DNA of 64,000 bases from Nevskiales bacterium (GTDB taxonomy: Bacteria; Pseudomonadota; Gammaproteobacteria; Nevskiales; Nevskiaceae). Made by a program: the position numbers and the translations under genes. The stretch covers positions 186,001-250,000 of the forward strand of contig JAQVDP010000005.1 in assembly GCA_028698335.1 (NCBI GenBank), read 5' to 3'. Of the stretch, positions 17,524 through 27,118 are shown piece by piece (the first letter of the stretch is position 1; the number at the start of each line of letters is the position of its first letter). Under the pieces are notes generated by a model, which was not told the origin of the DNA, did not search any database, and was given only the letters and a program-made list of their open reading frames with translations.

Positions 17524-19973
17524 GTCACAATGCCCTCCCTCGGAGTTCCGGAGCCTCGGCGAGCGTTGCCAGAATGTTGCCCTTCGCTTGCCAGCACGTG
17601 GCGCGTCGTCGTCAGCACTGAATCCGGATTGAGGCTGATCGAATCGATGCCGAGTTCCACCAGGAACGCCGCCATTTCCGGATAGTCCGACGGCGCCTGG
17701 CCACAGAGTCCCGAATGGGTGCCGTTGCGGCGGCAACCTTCCACCGCCAGACGGATCATCGCCTTCACGCCGTCGTCGCGCTCGTCGTAGTCGAACGCCA
17801 CGATCTCAGAGTCGCGGTCGACACCGAGCGTGAGCTGGGTCAGGTCGTTGGAGCCGATCGAAAAACCGTCGAAGCGCTGCGCGAAGGCGTCGATCAGGAT
17901 CACGTTGTTGGGGATTTCGCACATCGCGTAGACCTTGAGGCCGTTCTCGCCGCGCCGGAGGCCGCAATCGGCCATCGCCGCCAGCACCGCGTCGGCCTCG
18001 GCGATGCGTCGCACGAACGGGATCATCAGCACCACGTTGTTCAGTCCCATCTCCTCGCGCACGCGCTTCATCGCCGCGCATTCGAGCGCGAAGCCCTCGG
18101 CGTAGGCAGGATGCACGTAGCGCGAAGCGCCGCGGAAGCCAATCATGGGATTGGCCTCCTCGGGCTCGAAATCGCGGCCGCCGATCAGCGAGGCGTATTC
18201 ATTGCTTTTGAAGTCCGACATGCGCACGACGACCGGCTTGGGCCAGAACGCGGCGGCGATGGTGCCGACGCCTTCGGACAGCCGCTCGACGAAGAAGGCC
18301 GCGCCGTCCCGGTGACCGCGGGTCAGGCGACGGATTTCCGCGCGCGCAGCCGGATCCGAGACCTTCTCGGGATGCAGCAGCGCAAGCGGGTGTGCCTTGA
18401 TGGCATCGTTGACGATGAACTCCATGCGCGCCAGTCCGACGCCGTCGTTCGGCAGGAACGAAGTCTTGAACGCGAGGTCGGGATTGCCGAGGTTAATCAT
18501 GATTTCGGTTTGCGGCCGTGGCAGATCGGCCAGATCGCTGCGGTCGATGGCGAAGTCGAGCCTGCCTTGGTAGACGTGGCCGTGATCGCCTTCTGCGCAG
18601 GACACGGTGACTTCCGTGTCGTCGGGGACCCGCGCGGTCGCGTCACCGGTGCCGACCACCGCCGGAATGCCGAGCTCACGCGCGATGATCGCCGCGTGGC
18701 AGGTGCGCCCGCCGCGGTTGGTGACGATGGCTGCGGCCTGCTTCATCACCGGTTCCCAGTCCGGCGTCGTGGTGTCGGATATCAGCACCTCGCCGGGACG
18801 GAAATCCTGCAGATGCGCCACGTCAGTGATCACGCGAGTACGCCCGGTAGCGATGCGGCCGCCGACCGAGCGGCCCTTGGCCAGCACCGGACCGCTGTCG
18901 TTCAGACGGTAGCTTTCGAGCACCGTGCCGTGTTTCTGCGAGGCCACGGTTTCCGGCCGCGCCTGCACGATGTAGAGCTGGCCGTCGATGCCGTCCCGGG
19001 CCCACTCGATGTCCATCGGCCGGTCGGTGCCGGCCTTGCGGCTGTAGTGATCCTCGATGCGGAGTGCATAGTCCGCCAGAGTCAGCACGTCGGCGTCGTC
19101 GATGCAGAACCGCTCGCGGTCGGCGTCGGGTGTCGGCACGTTGCGTGTGGCCTCTCGCGTACGTCCCTCGGAGTAAATCATCTTCAAGTGCTTGTCGCCG
19201 AGCGTGCGGCGCAGCACGGCACGGTGGCCGGCGCGAAACGTCGGCTTGTGCACGTAGAACTCGTCGGGATCGACCGCGCCCTGGACGACGTTCTCGCCGA
19301 GTCCGTAGGCGCCGGTCACGAACACCACGTCGCGGAAGCCCGATTCGGTGTCAAGCGTGAACATCACGCCGGAACTCGCGAGATCCGAGCGCACCATTTT
19401 CATGATCCCGATCGACAGCGCGAGCTTGAAGTGATCGAAGCCCTGATCGATGCGGTAGTGGATGGCGCGGTCGGTGAACAGGCTCGCGTAGCAACGCCGG
19501 CAGGCGTCGAGCAGGGACTGCTCGCCGTGCACGTTGAGGAAGGTGTCCTGCTGTCCTGCGAAGCTCGCCGTCGGCAGGTCCTCGGCGGTCGCTGAGCTGC
19601 GCACCGCGAGGCTCAGATCGCTTCCATATTCCTCACGCAGGCGAGCGTAGGCCTCGAGGATTTCGTTCTCGAGCTCCGGCGGCAGGCCGGCGCCGTAGAC
19701 GATCTCGCGCGCCTGCTTGCCGCGTCGCGCGAGGTCGGTGACGTCTTCGGGATCGATGCCGTCGAGCGCGCTGTGCAGCGCGTCCCAAGCCCCCGCCCGA
19801 TCGAGCAGGTAGCGGTAGGCATCGGCGGTGGTGGCAAAGCCGTTGGGAATGCGCACGCCCTGCGGCGCCAGCTCCCGGTACATTTCTCCGAGCGAAGCGT
19901 TCTTGCCACCGACCACGGGAACATCGTCGATGCTAAGTTCAGCGAAGAATTTGATGTATCGATAGCTGCTCAT
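17520..19973 (-). CDS. ppsA: Phosphoenolpyruvate synthase
   Basis: 817 residues. It makes PEP, AMP and phosphate from pyruvate and ATP, the first step from acetyl-CoA-derived pyruvate toward sugars; reverse operation has been proposed in some anaerobes. Domains run in order: ATP-grasp nucleotide-binding domain ([31 protein letters not shown]), swivelling phosphohistidine domain ([17 protein letters not shown]) and C-terminal PEP/pyruvate TIM barrel ([28 protein letters not shown], catalytic Cys in [16 protein letters not shown]). An extra tail of about 20 residues follows the usual end. It overlaps the gapdh gene and the 55-aa ORF by 4 nt each. Confidence 0.94.
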   Translation of the reverse strand: MSSYRYIKFFAELSIDDVPVVGGKNASLGEMYRELAPQGVRIPNGFATTADAYRYLLDRAGAWDALHSALDGIDPEDVTDLARRGKQAREIVYGAGLPPELENEILEAYARLREEYGSDLSLAVRSSATAEDLPTASFAGQQDTFLNVHGEQSLLDACRRCYASLFTDRAIHYRIDQGFDHFKLALSIGIMKMVRSDLASSGVMFTLDTESGFRDVVFVTGAYGLGENVVQGAVDPDEFYVHKPTFRAGHRAVLRRTLGDKHLKMIYSEGRTREATRNVPTPDADRERFCIDDADVLTLADYALRIEDHYSRKAGTDRPMDIEWARDGIDGQLYIVQARPETVASQKHGTVLESYRLNDSGPVLAKGRSVGGRIATGRTRVITDVAHLQDFRPGEVLISDTTTPDWEPVMKQAAAIVTNRGGRTCHAAIIARELGIPAVVGTGDATARVPDDTEVTVSCAEGDHGHVYQGRLDFAIDRSDLADLPRPQTEIMINLGNPDLAFKTSFLPNDGVGLARMEFIVNDAIKAHPLALLHPEKVSDPAARAEIRRLTRGHRDGAAFFVERLSEGVGTIAAAFWPKPVVVRMSDFKSNEYASLIGGRDFEPEEANPMIGFRGASRYVHPAYAEGFALECAAMKRVREEMGLNNVVLMIPFVRRIAEADAVLAAMADCGLRRGENGLKVYAMCEIPNNVILIDAFAQRFDGFSIGSNDLTQLTLGVDRDSEIVAFDYDERDDGVKAMIRLAVEGCRRNGTHSGLCGQAPSDYPEMAAFLVELGIDSISLNPDSVLTTTRHVLASEGQHSGNARRGSGTPREGIVT

Positions 19974-21028
19974 ACGGCGCCTCCCCGTTGCGGAGCGTCG
20001 AGGAAGTCGCTGACCATGCCGAGCGCGCGGTCGGTTTTGGCAATCGACTGCGCGGCATCGCGCTCAATGCCGGACAGCGCGCGGATGGCATCGACAGTTT
20101 CTGGAATGACGATGGCCTGGTTGAACACCTGATAGCAGTAGTAGAGCTGGTTGCCGTCGACGGTGAGCACGTCCTCCCATAGCGCCACCTCCCACATGTC
20201 GCCGCGCGGTCGGCCCAGGTCCGCCATCAGTTCAATCGTGCTGTTGAGCGCCGCGATGCCATCTCCGGCCCGGATGCGTGCGATGCGCGGCGCGGCGCGA
20301 AACGCGGCAAGCACGTCCTCGCGCGTGGCCTCGCGCGTCATCTCCACCCACCAGGTATGCAGGTGGCTGGAATTGTGGGACGCCTTGACCGCGATCGTGA
20401 CCACGTCCAGGTCCGGATCTACCGTGCGCGCGTCCGGCCCCTGATGGCTCGGAATCGACGTTTCCGGTACCACGGTATTCATGATCCCCTCCTGATGTCC
20501 TTCCCAGGGATCGGAGGCCCGCCGAATCAACGTGCCTCGGGCACGCTTGAGCAGGCCGGCGTTTTTCAAAGCTCCGAGCGTTCGCAGGATCGAGGTGGTG
20601 TTGCAAGACACGACGCGCGTGCAGTCACGTCCGATCGCACTCGCGTAGTTGGACTGAGCAACGAAGGAGTGCCCGGTCAGCGCGTGCGATTCCCCACCCT
20701 GGAAGATGGCTTTGACACCGGCCGCCTCATAGCGCTGCTTGTTGCCGGACGCTACTTTCTTCGGAGTGCAGTCGACGACGATGTCGGCCTGTTCCAGCAT
20801 CTCGTCGAGATCTCCAGCAACCGGCGTCCCGGCGTTGCGCAGGCTCGAGGCTGAGTCCGGCGTCGCAGCGAATACCGGGATGCCCAGCAGGACGGCAGTC
20901 CTGATCCTGTAGTCATTGATGACATCGGCAACGCCGACGAGGGCCATGTCGTCCTGCATCCTGACCGCGTCGGCGACACGTTTGCCGATTACGCCATAGC
21001 CATTGACGGCAACCTTGACGGGGTTCAT
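19970..21028 (-). CDS. Archaeal-type (type II) glyceraldehyde-3-phosphate dehydrogenase
   Basis: 352 residues from ATG 21028, which has AGGAG six bases upstream. The N-terminus VKVAVNGYGVIGKRVADAV and the catalytic cysteine region RVVSCNTTSILRTLGAL are those of the archaeal/type II family, not the common GapA. It interconverts glyceraldehyde-3-phosphate and 1,3-bisphosphoglycerate with NAD(P). Enzymes of this family generally use NADP as well as NAD and serve gluconeogenesis. Overlap with ppsA (ATGA) makes a gluconeogenic pair. The archaeal type suggests lateral origin. About 100 residues around SHLHTWWVEMTREATRED also fit the family. Confidence 0.93.
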   Translation of the reverse strand: MNPVKVAVNGYGVIGKRVADAVRMQDDMALVGVADVINDYRIRTAVLLGIPVFAATPDSASSLRNAGTPVAGDLDEMLEQADIVVDCTPKKVASGNKQRYEAAGVKAIFQGGESHALTGHSFVAQSNYASAIGRDCTRVVSCNTTSILRTLGALKNAGLLKRARGTLIRRASDPWEGHQEGIMNTVVPETSIPSHQGPDARTVDPDLDVVTIAVKASHNSSHLHTWWVEMTREATREDVLAAFRAAPRIARIRAGDGIAALNSTIELMADLGRPRGDMWEVALWEDVLTVDGNQLYYCYQVFNQAIVIPETVDAIRALSGIERDAAQSIAKTDRALGMVSDFLDAPQRGGAV

Positions 21029-21059
21029 TTGCTTCTCCTGGAGATCGTGGAATACCTGA

Positions 21060-21323
21060 CTAGCGGGTTTTGGACGTCGCTGTCCGTTCCGGTGAACCGG
21101 GTAGTGAGAGTGTTCGATCCACCTCTGCCTCAGCGTCGAGCCAATCAGCCGTTGCTTCGTCAGCGCCGCCGCAGAAGCCGCGCTGTTCCGCACGGTAATA
21201 CGCCGCCTCGGCGATCATCGTGTGCCGGTTGTCGCGGGCGCACGGCGGCGCAGCGGACGCCGGATCGTCCGCTGCGGCAGGGGCGGCGGGCGGGCGTTGG
21301 GTTCGTTTGATCTTGCTGCTCAT
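21060..21323 (-). CDS. DUF2934 domain small protein
   Basis: 87 residues. The core IAEAAYYRAEQRGFCGGADE and the following ATADWLDAEAEVDRTL match DUF2934, a short domain seen mostly in low-oxygen and stress gene clusters and often described as a helical acidic module. The N-terminal 30 residues are basic and Ala/Pro-rich. The ATG at 21323 overlaps the cfa stop (ATGA) and has GGAGG eight bases before it. The stop is 31 bp before the gapdh start. Function unknown. Confidence 0.85.
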   Translation of the reverse strand: MSSKIKRTQRPPAAPAAADDPASAAPPCARDNRHTMIAEAAYYRAEQRGFCGGADEATADWLDAEAEVDRTLSLPGSPERTATSKTR

Positions 21324-22567
21324 GAGAAAGTCCTCCGCGGCGAGGTTTTTCGTGGGGCTTTGGGCTCCACGGCCTTTGCCGCAGCGCCCGGGTAGAGGTA
21401 GTCGCGCGTCACCGGCAGGCGATCGAGGGTTTTGGCCATCTGCAGGTGGAACACCGCCAGATCGCCGTGGCGAAAGCAGGCGGCGCAGGCCTGCAGGTAG
21501 AACTCCCACATGCGGCAGAAGCGCTCGCCCATGCGTTCGGCGATTTCGGAACGTGCGGCCTGGAAGCGTGCATTCCAGTGCTCCAGCGTCAGCGCATAGT
21601 GCAGCCGCCAGTACTCCAGGTCGCTGCCGATCAGGCCGCTGGACTCGACGGCAGCGAGCACTTCCGACGCGGCTGGGATGTAGCCGCCGGGGAAGATGTA
21701 CTTGCGAATCCAGGGATCGGAACCGCCACCGGCCGAGTAGCGGCCGATGGTGTGCAGCAGCGCGGTGCCATCGGGCGCGAGCAGCTCGCGTACGCGGCGG
21801 AAGAACAGGTCGTACTGCGGCCGGCCGACGTGCTCGAACATGCCGACGCTGACGATCGCGTCGAACTCGCCGGTTGTCTCGCGGTAATCCTGCAGGCGGA
21901 ACTCGACGCGATCCTGCAGGCCGCGCGCCTGTGCGCGGGCCTGTGCGACCTTGAGCTGTTCGCTCGACAGCGTGATGCCGATGCAGCGCGCGTCGTGATG
22001 CTCCGCCAGGTACATCGCCAGGCTGCCCCAGCCGCAGCCGATGTCGAGCACGCGGGCGCCAGGCTTGAGGTCGAGCTTGGCGGCGATATGCGCGCACTTG
22101 GCCTGTTGCGCGGCTTCGAGCGAGTCGTCCGGACTGCGGAAATACGCGCAGGAGTAGTGCAGGTCGCGGTCGAGGAAGCGCCGGTAGACGTCGTAGTCGA
22201 TGTCGTAGTGGTGGCTGACATTGGCCCGCGAACGCCGCTGGGTGTTGATCTGGTCCAGCTGCGTGCGCGCACGATTCCACCAGCGCACGGGCGCCAGCGC
22301 CGGCTGCACGTGATCGAGGTTGCGGACGCAGATGCGCAGCACATCGGCGAGGGTCGCGTTCAGCGGCTCCCAGTGGCCGTCCATGTACGCCTCGGCGAAG
22401 GCCAGGCGCGGATTGCGCAGCACGCGCCACAGGACGGACGTCTGACGCAGCTGGACGGCGACGATGTCCGCGCTGTTTCCAAGCCGCCAGCGGCGGCCGT
22501 CCGGCGCCACCAGCTCCAAGGCGCCCGCGCAGCAGCGGTGCCCAATCAGGTCGAACAAGGCTTGCAT
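21320..22567 (-). CDS. cfa: Cyclopropane-fatty-acyl-phospholipid synthase
   Basis: 415 residues from ATG 22567, which has GGAGG ten bases upstream and overlaps the end of acetate kinase by 22 bp. It methylates cis double bonds of membrane lipids with S-adenosylmethionine, hardening membranes against stress. An N-terminal domain of about 130 residues precedes SHHYDIDYDVYRRFLD and the SAM motif VLDIGCGWGSLAMYLAEHH, then VSVGMFEHVGRPQYDLFF and the late FCRMWEFYLQACAACFRHGD. Full family length. Confidence 0.94.
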   Translation of the reverse strand: MQALFDLIGHRCCAGALELVAPDGRRWRLGNSADIVAVQLRQTSVLWRVLRNPRLAFAEAYMDGHWEPLNATLADVLRICVRNLDHVQPALAPVRWWNRARTQLDQINTQRRSRANVSHHYDIDYDVYRRFLDRDLHYSCAYFRSPDDSLEAAQQAKCAHIAAKLDLKPGARVLDIGCGWGSLAMYLAEHHDARCIGITLSSEQLKVAQARAQARGLQDRVEFRLQDYRETTGEFDAIVSVGMFEHVGRPQYDLFFRRVRELLAPDGTALLHTIGRYSAGGGSDPWIRKYIFPGGYIPAASEVLAAVESSGLIGSDLEYWRLHYALTLEHWNARFQAARSEIAERMGERFCRMWEFYLQACAACFRHGDLAVFHLQMAKTLDRLPVTRDYLYPGAAAKAVEPKAPRKTSPRRTFS

Positions 22568-23793
22568 GGTCTGGCAACCTCCGTGTGAGGTGGGGGTGGA
22601 GTAACGGGGTCCGGGTTCGTGAGCACGCGACGGCATTCGCGGGCGATCACCGTTTCCTCGTCGACGCTCAAAACATGGCAGGCGACCGCGGAACCGGCGG
22701 CGGAAATGCAGCCCGTGCCAGCGATCGCGGCGTTGGCCTGCGCGTCGAGGCGCAGGCCGGCCCAGTCCATGCCGGCGCAGATGCGGGCGCGGATCGACGC
22801 GGCGTGCTCGCCGATGCCGCCGCCGAACAGGACCGCATCGGCGCCGCCGAGCACGGCGAAGTAGGCGCCAAGAAACCTGCGTGCGGCGTGACAGTAGCTG
22901 TCGATGGCCGCGCGGGCACCGGCGTGGCCCCTGGTTTCAAGTTCGAGCAGCGTGCGCATGTCGCCGCTGACGCCCGAAAGGCCGAGCAGCCCGCTGCGCC
23001 GCTGCAGCCCTTCGGCAATATCGTCTGCCGCAAGCCCCTGCCCGAGCAGATGCAGGATCAGACCCGGATCGACGCTACCGGGACGGGTCCCCATCACCAG
23101 CCCGTCGAGTGGCGTGAAGCCCATGCTCGTGTCGACCGCACGCCCGCCGCGGATGGCGGCGGCGGAGCAGCCGTGACCGAGCTGGAAGCTGACGACGCGC
23201 ACGTTGGCGGGATCGGCCCCGGTCAGTTCGCAGAACTGCGCGTACATCGACTGGTGCGCCAGGCCGTGGAACCCATAGCGGCGCAGGTCGTAGCGCTCGA
23301 CCCAATCGCGCGGCAGCGCGTAGTCGCGCGCCGGTGGGGGAAGATCGTGGAAGAAGGCGGTGTCGAACACACCGATCTGACGCACGTCGGCGCCCAGCGT
23401 CGCCGCCGCCTCGCGAATCACGGCAACGGCCGGTGGCAGGTGCAGCGGCGCAAGCCCGAACAGGCTCGACAGCTCCTCCAGCCGGTCGGGATCGAGCGGC
23501 AGGGGCGCGTGAAACCGCGCGCCCCCGTGCACGAGCCGATGGCCCACGACGAGAGCCCCGCCTGAGGACACGAGGCGATCGTGAAGCGCCGACAGCAGTG
23601 CGGCCGCCGCTGCGGCATGGTCCTTCGCGACGATCGAGCGGGAACTCTGGGGTGCTCCCGGCCCCCGCACCACCAGCTTGGCCGCATCGCCGAATTCGCC
23701 GACCTGCCCACGCAGGGTGCAGCGCAGCGGCGAGGCTTCGAACAACGCGACCTTGAGTGTCGCGCTGCCGGCGTTGAAGACGAGTACGCTCAT
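22546..23793 (-). CDS. ackA: Acetate kinase
   Basis: 415 residues. It converts acetyl-phosphate plus ADP to acetate and ATP, the energy-yielding partner of phosphoketolase. ASKHA-fold motifs are visible: VFNAGSATLKVALF (N-terminal phosphate loop), VGHRLVHGG, VFDTAFFHDLPP, FHGLAHQSMYAQF, QLGHGCSAAAIRGG and DTSMGFTPLDGLVMGTRPGS. The C-terminal 20 residues (PDPVTPPPPH) overhang into cfa. No phosphotransacetylase is present, so acetyl-phosphate most likely comes from phosphoketolase. Confidence 0.94.
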   Translation of the reverse strand: MSVLVFNAGSATLKVALFEASPLRCTLRGQVGEFGDAAKLVVRGPGAPQSSRSIVAKDHAAAAAALLSALHDRLVSSGGALVVGHRLVHGGARFHAPLPLDPDRLEELSSLFGLAPLHLPPAVAVIREAAATLGADVRQIGVFDTAFFHDLPPPARDYALPRDWVERYDLRRYGFHGLAHQSMYAQFCELTGADPANVRVVSFQLGHGCSAAAIRGGRAVDTSMGFTPLDGLVMGTRPGSVDPGLILHLLGQGLAADDIAEGLQRRSGLLGLSGVSGDMRTLLELETRGHAGARAAIDSYCHAARRFLGAYFAVLGGADAVLFGGGIGEHAASIRARICAGMDWAGLRLDAQANAAIAGTGCISAAGSAVACHVLSVDEETVIARECRRVLTNPDPVTPPPPHTEVARPCKPCST

Positions 23794-23806
23794 GGCCGTC
23801 TGCCCG

Positions 23807-24736
23807 TCACCACCACAGCCGCAGGCCGGCAACGACGCGGTGCTCGCTCGGGTTTTCGCCCTCGTCGCGCGCAAGGTCGGCGGTGCCGGCGAAGGATCGC
23901 TCCCAGACGTAGCCGACATAGGGTGCGAACTTGCGGCGGATTTCGTAGCGCAGGCGCAGACCCAGTTCGACGTTGCCCACGCCGCTGCTGAGCCCGCGCT
24001 CGCGTTCGGTGCGGCTGTAGACGTTGGATTCGATCTCGGGGGTCAGGATCAGCCGGTTCGTGAACAGCAGGTCGTAGGCACCCTTGAATCGTGCGGACAG
24101 GCGCCCGTCCTCGCCGACGTAGCCCGTCGCCTCCAGCTCGAACCAGTACGGCGCAAGGCCCTCGATGCCGAAGGCGAGCCAGCTGTGCGCGCCGGCGCCG
24201 AAGTCCTGGCGCACACCGAGCACCGTGCCCCAGAACGGCGTGTAGCCGCGCCACCACAGCAGCTCGGCGTCGGTGGTCGAGTCGATAGCCTGCTCTTCGA
24301 TCTTCAGGCCCTGGCTGCGCAGCCACAGCTTGTCAGCGTCCCCGCCGTAGGCGCCCTGCAGCGACCAGCCGATGCCTTCGCCTTCGTTGCCGGAGACGAA
24401 CTCGAGCTCGTCGACCAGCACCTTGCCGAAGGCGAGCTGATCGGTCTGCTCGAAGCCGGCCATGCCGGTGTATTCGTAGCCATCGGCCCAGGCATTCGGG
24501 TCGCGCGCATCGGCCGGCGCGCGGCCGCCCTGCATCGAGCCCATGTCCATCTTCATCGGTTCGGCGGACGTGGAATCTCCTTCCGACTCGTCCGACATCG
24601 GCGTGGCGCCGTGCTCGTGGACATGCACGTGTACGTCGCCAGCCGGCGCGGGCTCGGGCTCCGCAGCAACCGCGGGTGCGGCTGTGTAGAACAGGGCGCT
24701 GAGTAGCGCTGCGATCCTGATCGTTGGAATGTTCAT
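23807..24736 (-). CDS. copB: Copper resistance outer-membrane protein CopB
   Basis: 309 residues. A signal peptide (about 1-24, ending PAVAA) leads into a His- and Met-containing stretch (VHVHVHEHGATPMS, EPMKMDMGSMQGG), then a CopB beta-barrel with DELEFVSGNEGEGIGWSLQG, YTPFWGTVLGVRQDFG and YEIRRKFAPYVGYVWERSF. Family members bind copper and act in the outer membrane with CopA. Its ATG overlaps the copA stop (ATGA). Confidence 0.92.
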   Translation of the reverse strand: MNIPTIRIAALLSALFYTAAPAVAAEPEPAPAGDVHVHVHEHGATPMSDESEGDSTSAEPMKMDMGSMQGGRAPADARDPNAWADGYEYTGMAGFEQTDQLAFGKVLVDELEFVSGNEGEGIGWSLQGAYGGDADKLWLRSQGLKIEEQAIDSTTDAELLWWRGYTPFWGTVLGVRQDFGAGAHSWLAFGIEGLAPYWFELEATGYVGEDGRLSARFKGAYDLLFTNRLILTPEIESNVYSRTERERGLSSGVGNVELGLRLRYEIRRKFAPYVGYVWERSFAGTADLARDEGENPSEHRVVAGLRLWW

Positions 24737-26493
24737 GCGACCACCACCTCGCGGAACATGCCCGCGGCCATGTGGTAGAGCAGGTGGCAGTGGAAGGCCC
24801 AGCGTCCGGGCGCATCGGCGGTCACGCGGAAGCTCACGCGCTGCGCCGGCTGCACGGAGACCGTGTGCTTGCGTACCTGGAAGCGGCCGTCGGGTGTTTC
24901 GACCTCGCTCCACATGCCGTGCAGGTGCATCGGATGCGCCATGGTCGAGTCGTTGACCAGCGTCACCCGCAGGCGCTCGTCCTTGCGGAAGTGGATTGGC
25001 TTGGCGTCGTTGAGCTTGACCCCGTCCAGCGACCACATGAAGCGCTCCATGTTGCCGGTCAGGTGCAGTTCCAGCTCGCGCTGCGGCGCCCGGTGATCGA
25101 GCGCGCCGCCGACGCTGCGCAGGTCGGCATAGGTCAGCACGCGGCGGCCGTTGTTGCGCAGGCCGGCGCCGGGGTCGTCGAGATTTGCGCGCGGGTAGTC
25201 GACGCGCATGTCGGTGCCCGGGCCGTATTCGGTGCGGGCGTGGCGTGCCTTGGCCGGCCGCTCGACCATGCCATGGCCGGACATGCCGGGCATGTCGTCC
25301 ATTGCGGACATGCCGGGCATCGCCATCATCGCGCCCATCATGTCCTCGGGGGCCAGCCATACCTGTGGATCTGGTGCCGGCAACTGGGCTTCCATGCCGG
25401 CGTGCGGCGCCAGCGTGCCGCGCGCATAGCCGGTGCGGTCCATGGACTGCGCGAAGATCGTGTAAGCGCGCTCGTCCGGCATCGTCACCAGCACGTCGTA
25501 GGTCTCGCCGGGGCCGATGCGGAACTCGTCTACCTCGACCGGTGCGACCGCCTGGCCGTCGGTCGAGACGACAGTGAGCTTGAGACCGGGGATGCGCACG
25601 TCGAAGTAGGTCGCCGTGCCGGCGCCGACGAAACGCAGGCGCACGCGCTCGCCGGGTTTGGCCAGCGCCGTCCAGTTGCCGGCCGGCGGCGTGCCGTTCA
25701 TCAAGTAGGTGTAGGTGGTGGCCGAGACGTCGCTGAAGTCCGTCGGATTCATGCGCGAGCGGTTCCACATGCGGCGTTTCTCGACGGCCGCGCTCAGGCC
25801 CAGCTTCTGGACGTCGTCGAAGAAGTCCCCGACCGTGGGCTGCGCGAAGTTGTAGTAGCCGCCCATCTTCTTCAGGTTCAGGAACACCTGAAGCGGGTTC
25901 TCGTCCGTCCAGTCACCGAGGATCACGGGGTAGTCGCGATCGGCGACGGTCGGATCGGCATGGCGGGGTTCGACGATCAGTGCCCCGTAGAGGCCGGTCT
26001 GCTCGTGCAGTGTGTGCGCGTGATACCAGTAGGTGCCGCTTTGTGTGAGGGTGAAGCGATAGGTGAACGTTTCGCCGGGCGCGATGCCCGGGTAGCTGAT
26101 GCCCGGCACGCCGTCCATCTCCGTCGGCAGGATCACACCGTGCCAGTGGATGGTCGTCATCTCGGGCAGGCGGTTGGTGACGCGCAGCGTCACCGTGTCG
26201 CCTTCGCGCACGCGCAGCACGGGGCCTGGCAGGCGACCGTTGACCACCGTGGCGGTGCGCGCCTGGCCGGTGAAGTTCACGGGCAGCTCGTCGACGACCA
26301 AATGGAAATCGGTGCCGTGCAGTTCGGCAGGACCGGCGGCATCGCCCAGGGCGAACGCGTGGCGGGCGTAGGCGCCGGCCGCGCCCAGTGCCGTCAGCGC
26401 GGTCAGGCCTTGCACGAACCGCCGGCGGCTGGTCCAGGGCAGGGTCAGCGTCGAGGCGGACGACGGTTCATTCATTGCGGGCCGTTTGATCAT
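24733..26493 (-). CDS. copA: Multicopper oxidase CopA (copper resistance)
   Basis: 586 residues from ATG 26493, which overlaps the DUF1269 stop and has GGAGGAGG seven bases upstream; ATG 26475 is an alternative. The N-terminus has a twin-arginine signal (SRRRFVQGLTALTALGAAGA), fitting export of a folded copper enzyme to the periplasm. Copper ligands are visible in TTIHWHGVILPTEMDG, GTYWYHAHTLHEQTG, HPMHLHGMW and the type-1 site AFHCHLLYHMAAGMF. A Met-rich linker (MMGAMMAMPGMSAMDDMPGM) near residue 355 matches CopA copper-storage repeats. It oxidises Cu(I) and sequesters copper. Confidence 0.95.
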   Translation of the reverse strand: MIKRPAMNEPSSASTLTLPWTSRRRFVQGLTALTALGAAGAYARHAFALGDAAGPAELHGTDFHLVVDELPVNFTGQARTATVVNGRLPGPVLRVREGDTVTLRVTNRLPEMTTIHWHGVILPTEMDGVPGISYPGIAPGETFTYRFTLTQSGTYWYHAHTLHEQTGLYGALIVEPRHADPTVADRDYPVILGDWTDENPLQVFLNLKKMGGYYNFAQPTVGDFFDDVQKLGLSAAVEKRRMWNRSRMNPTDFSDVSATTYTYLMNGTPPAGNWTALAKPGERVRLRFVGAGTATYFDVRIPGLKLTVVSTDGQAVAPVEVDEFRIGPGETYDVLVTMPDERAYTIFAQSMDRTGYARGTLAPHAGMEAQLPAPDPQVWLAPEDMMGAMMAMPGMSAMDDMPGMSGHGMVERPAKARHARTEYGPGTDMRVDYPRANLDDPGAGLRNNGRRVLTYADLRSVGGALDHRAPQRELELHLTGNMERFMWSLDGVKLNDAKPIHFRKDERLRVTLVNDSTMAHPMHLHGMWSEVETPDGRFQVRKHTVSVQPAQRVSFRVTADAPGRWAFHCHLLYHMAAGMFREVVVA

Positions 26494-27011
26494 GCGTGGG
26501 CCTCCTCCGCCGTCGGCGCTCCGGCCTGCAGCGCCTGCTGCAGCCGCGTTTCGATGTCCGTGGGCAGCGACGTCTTGATCAGGTGTCCACCGGCGCCTTC
26601 CAGTGCCGCGATGACCTTGTCGGTCGTCATCGAACGGGCAAGCACGAACAGCGCCGAGCAGCAAGGCTCGACTTCCTCGCTGAGCGTGCGGATGAAGTCG
26701 TCGTTGATGCCGTAATCGCTGAGATACCCGCTCAGTGCACCGAGGCCGGCACCTGCCAATCCACCGACAGCCCAACCCAGCGGTCCGAAGAACATCCCAA
26801 TCAGAATCCCCCAGAAACTCCCCGTCCAGGCGCCCGACGAGGCGAGGTTCACCGACTGCATCAGGGTTAACTTGCCTTTGTCGTTGCGGCGCACGACAAC
26901 GGCATCGTGCAGGTCGATCAGGTATTCCTCCTCCAGATCGCGCAGGCGATCGAGTGTCTTGGCGGCTGCGTCCGGCTGGTGCTTGTAGATGACGGCAATC
27001 AGGGTTTTCAT
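26490..27011 (-). CDS. DUF1269 membrane-associated protein
   Basis: 173 residues from ATG 27011, which has AGGAG six bases upstream. The beginning KTLIAVIYKHQPDAAAKTLD and the central ALSGYLSDYGINDDFIRTLS with the VEPCCSALFVLARSM segment match DUF1269. A glycine-rich hydrophobic hairpin (about residues 60-95, GILIGMFFGPLGWAVGGLAG) probably inserts in the membrane. The gene overlaps copA by 4 nt. Function unknown. Confidence 0.85.
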   Translation of the reverse strand: MKTLIAVIYKHQPDAAAKTLDRLRDLEEEYLIDLHDAVVVRRNDKGKLTLMQSVNLASSGAWTGSFWGILIGMFFGPLGWAVGGLAGAGLGALSGYLSDYGINDDFIRTLSEEVEPCCSALFVLARSMTTDKVIAALEGAGGHLIKTSLPTDIETRLQQALQAGAPTAEEAHA

Positions 27012-27034
27012 GAGCAACTCCTACGGGATTGAAT

Positions 27035-27087
27035 GGCGCGAAGCGCCGGAAACGAGAGTCGCGACAGAACGTGTGGCACGGGCCACA
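27035..27087. promoter_or_regulatory. Two short inverted repeats in the gap before the DUF1269-copAB unit
   Basis: In the 107-bp gap between the MFS stop (27119) and the DUF1269 start (27011) there are two perfect inverted repeats: TGTGGC-ACGG-GCCACA at 27072-27087 and GGCGC-GAA-GCGCC at 27035-27047, the second directly in the leader of the DUF1269-copA-copB unit. Neither is followed by a T-run, so an operator or leader hairpin is as likely as a terminator. Confidence 0.3.
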
Positions 27088-27118
27088 ACTGCGTCTGTCT
27101 GCAAGGGGAGTGGGCGGT

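Noticed and set aside
24737..25768. N-terminal extension of copB to a 653-codon frame
   Set aside because: It runs out of frame through copA; the ATG at 24736 gives a proper signal peptide and overlaps the copA stop.
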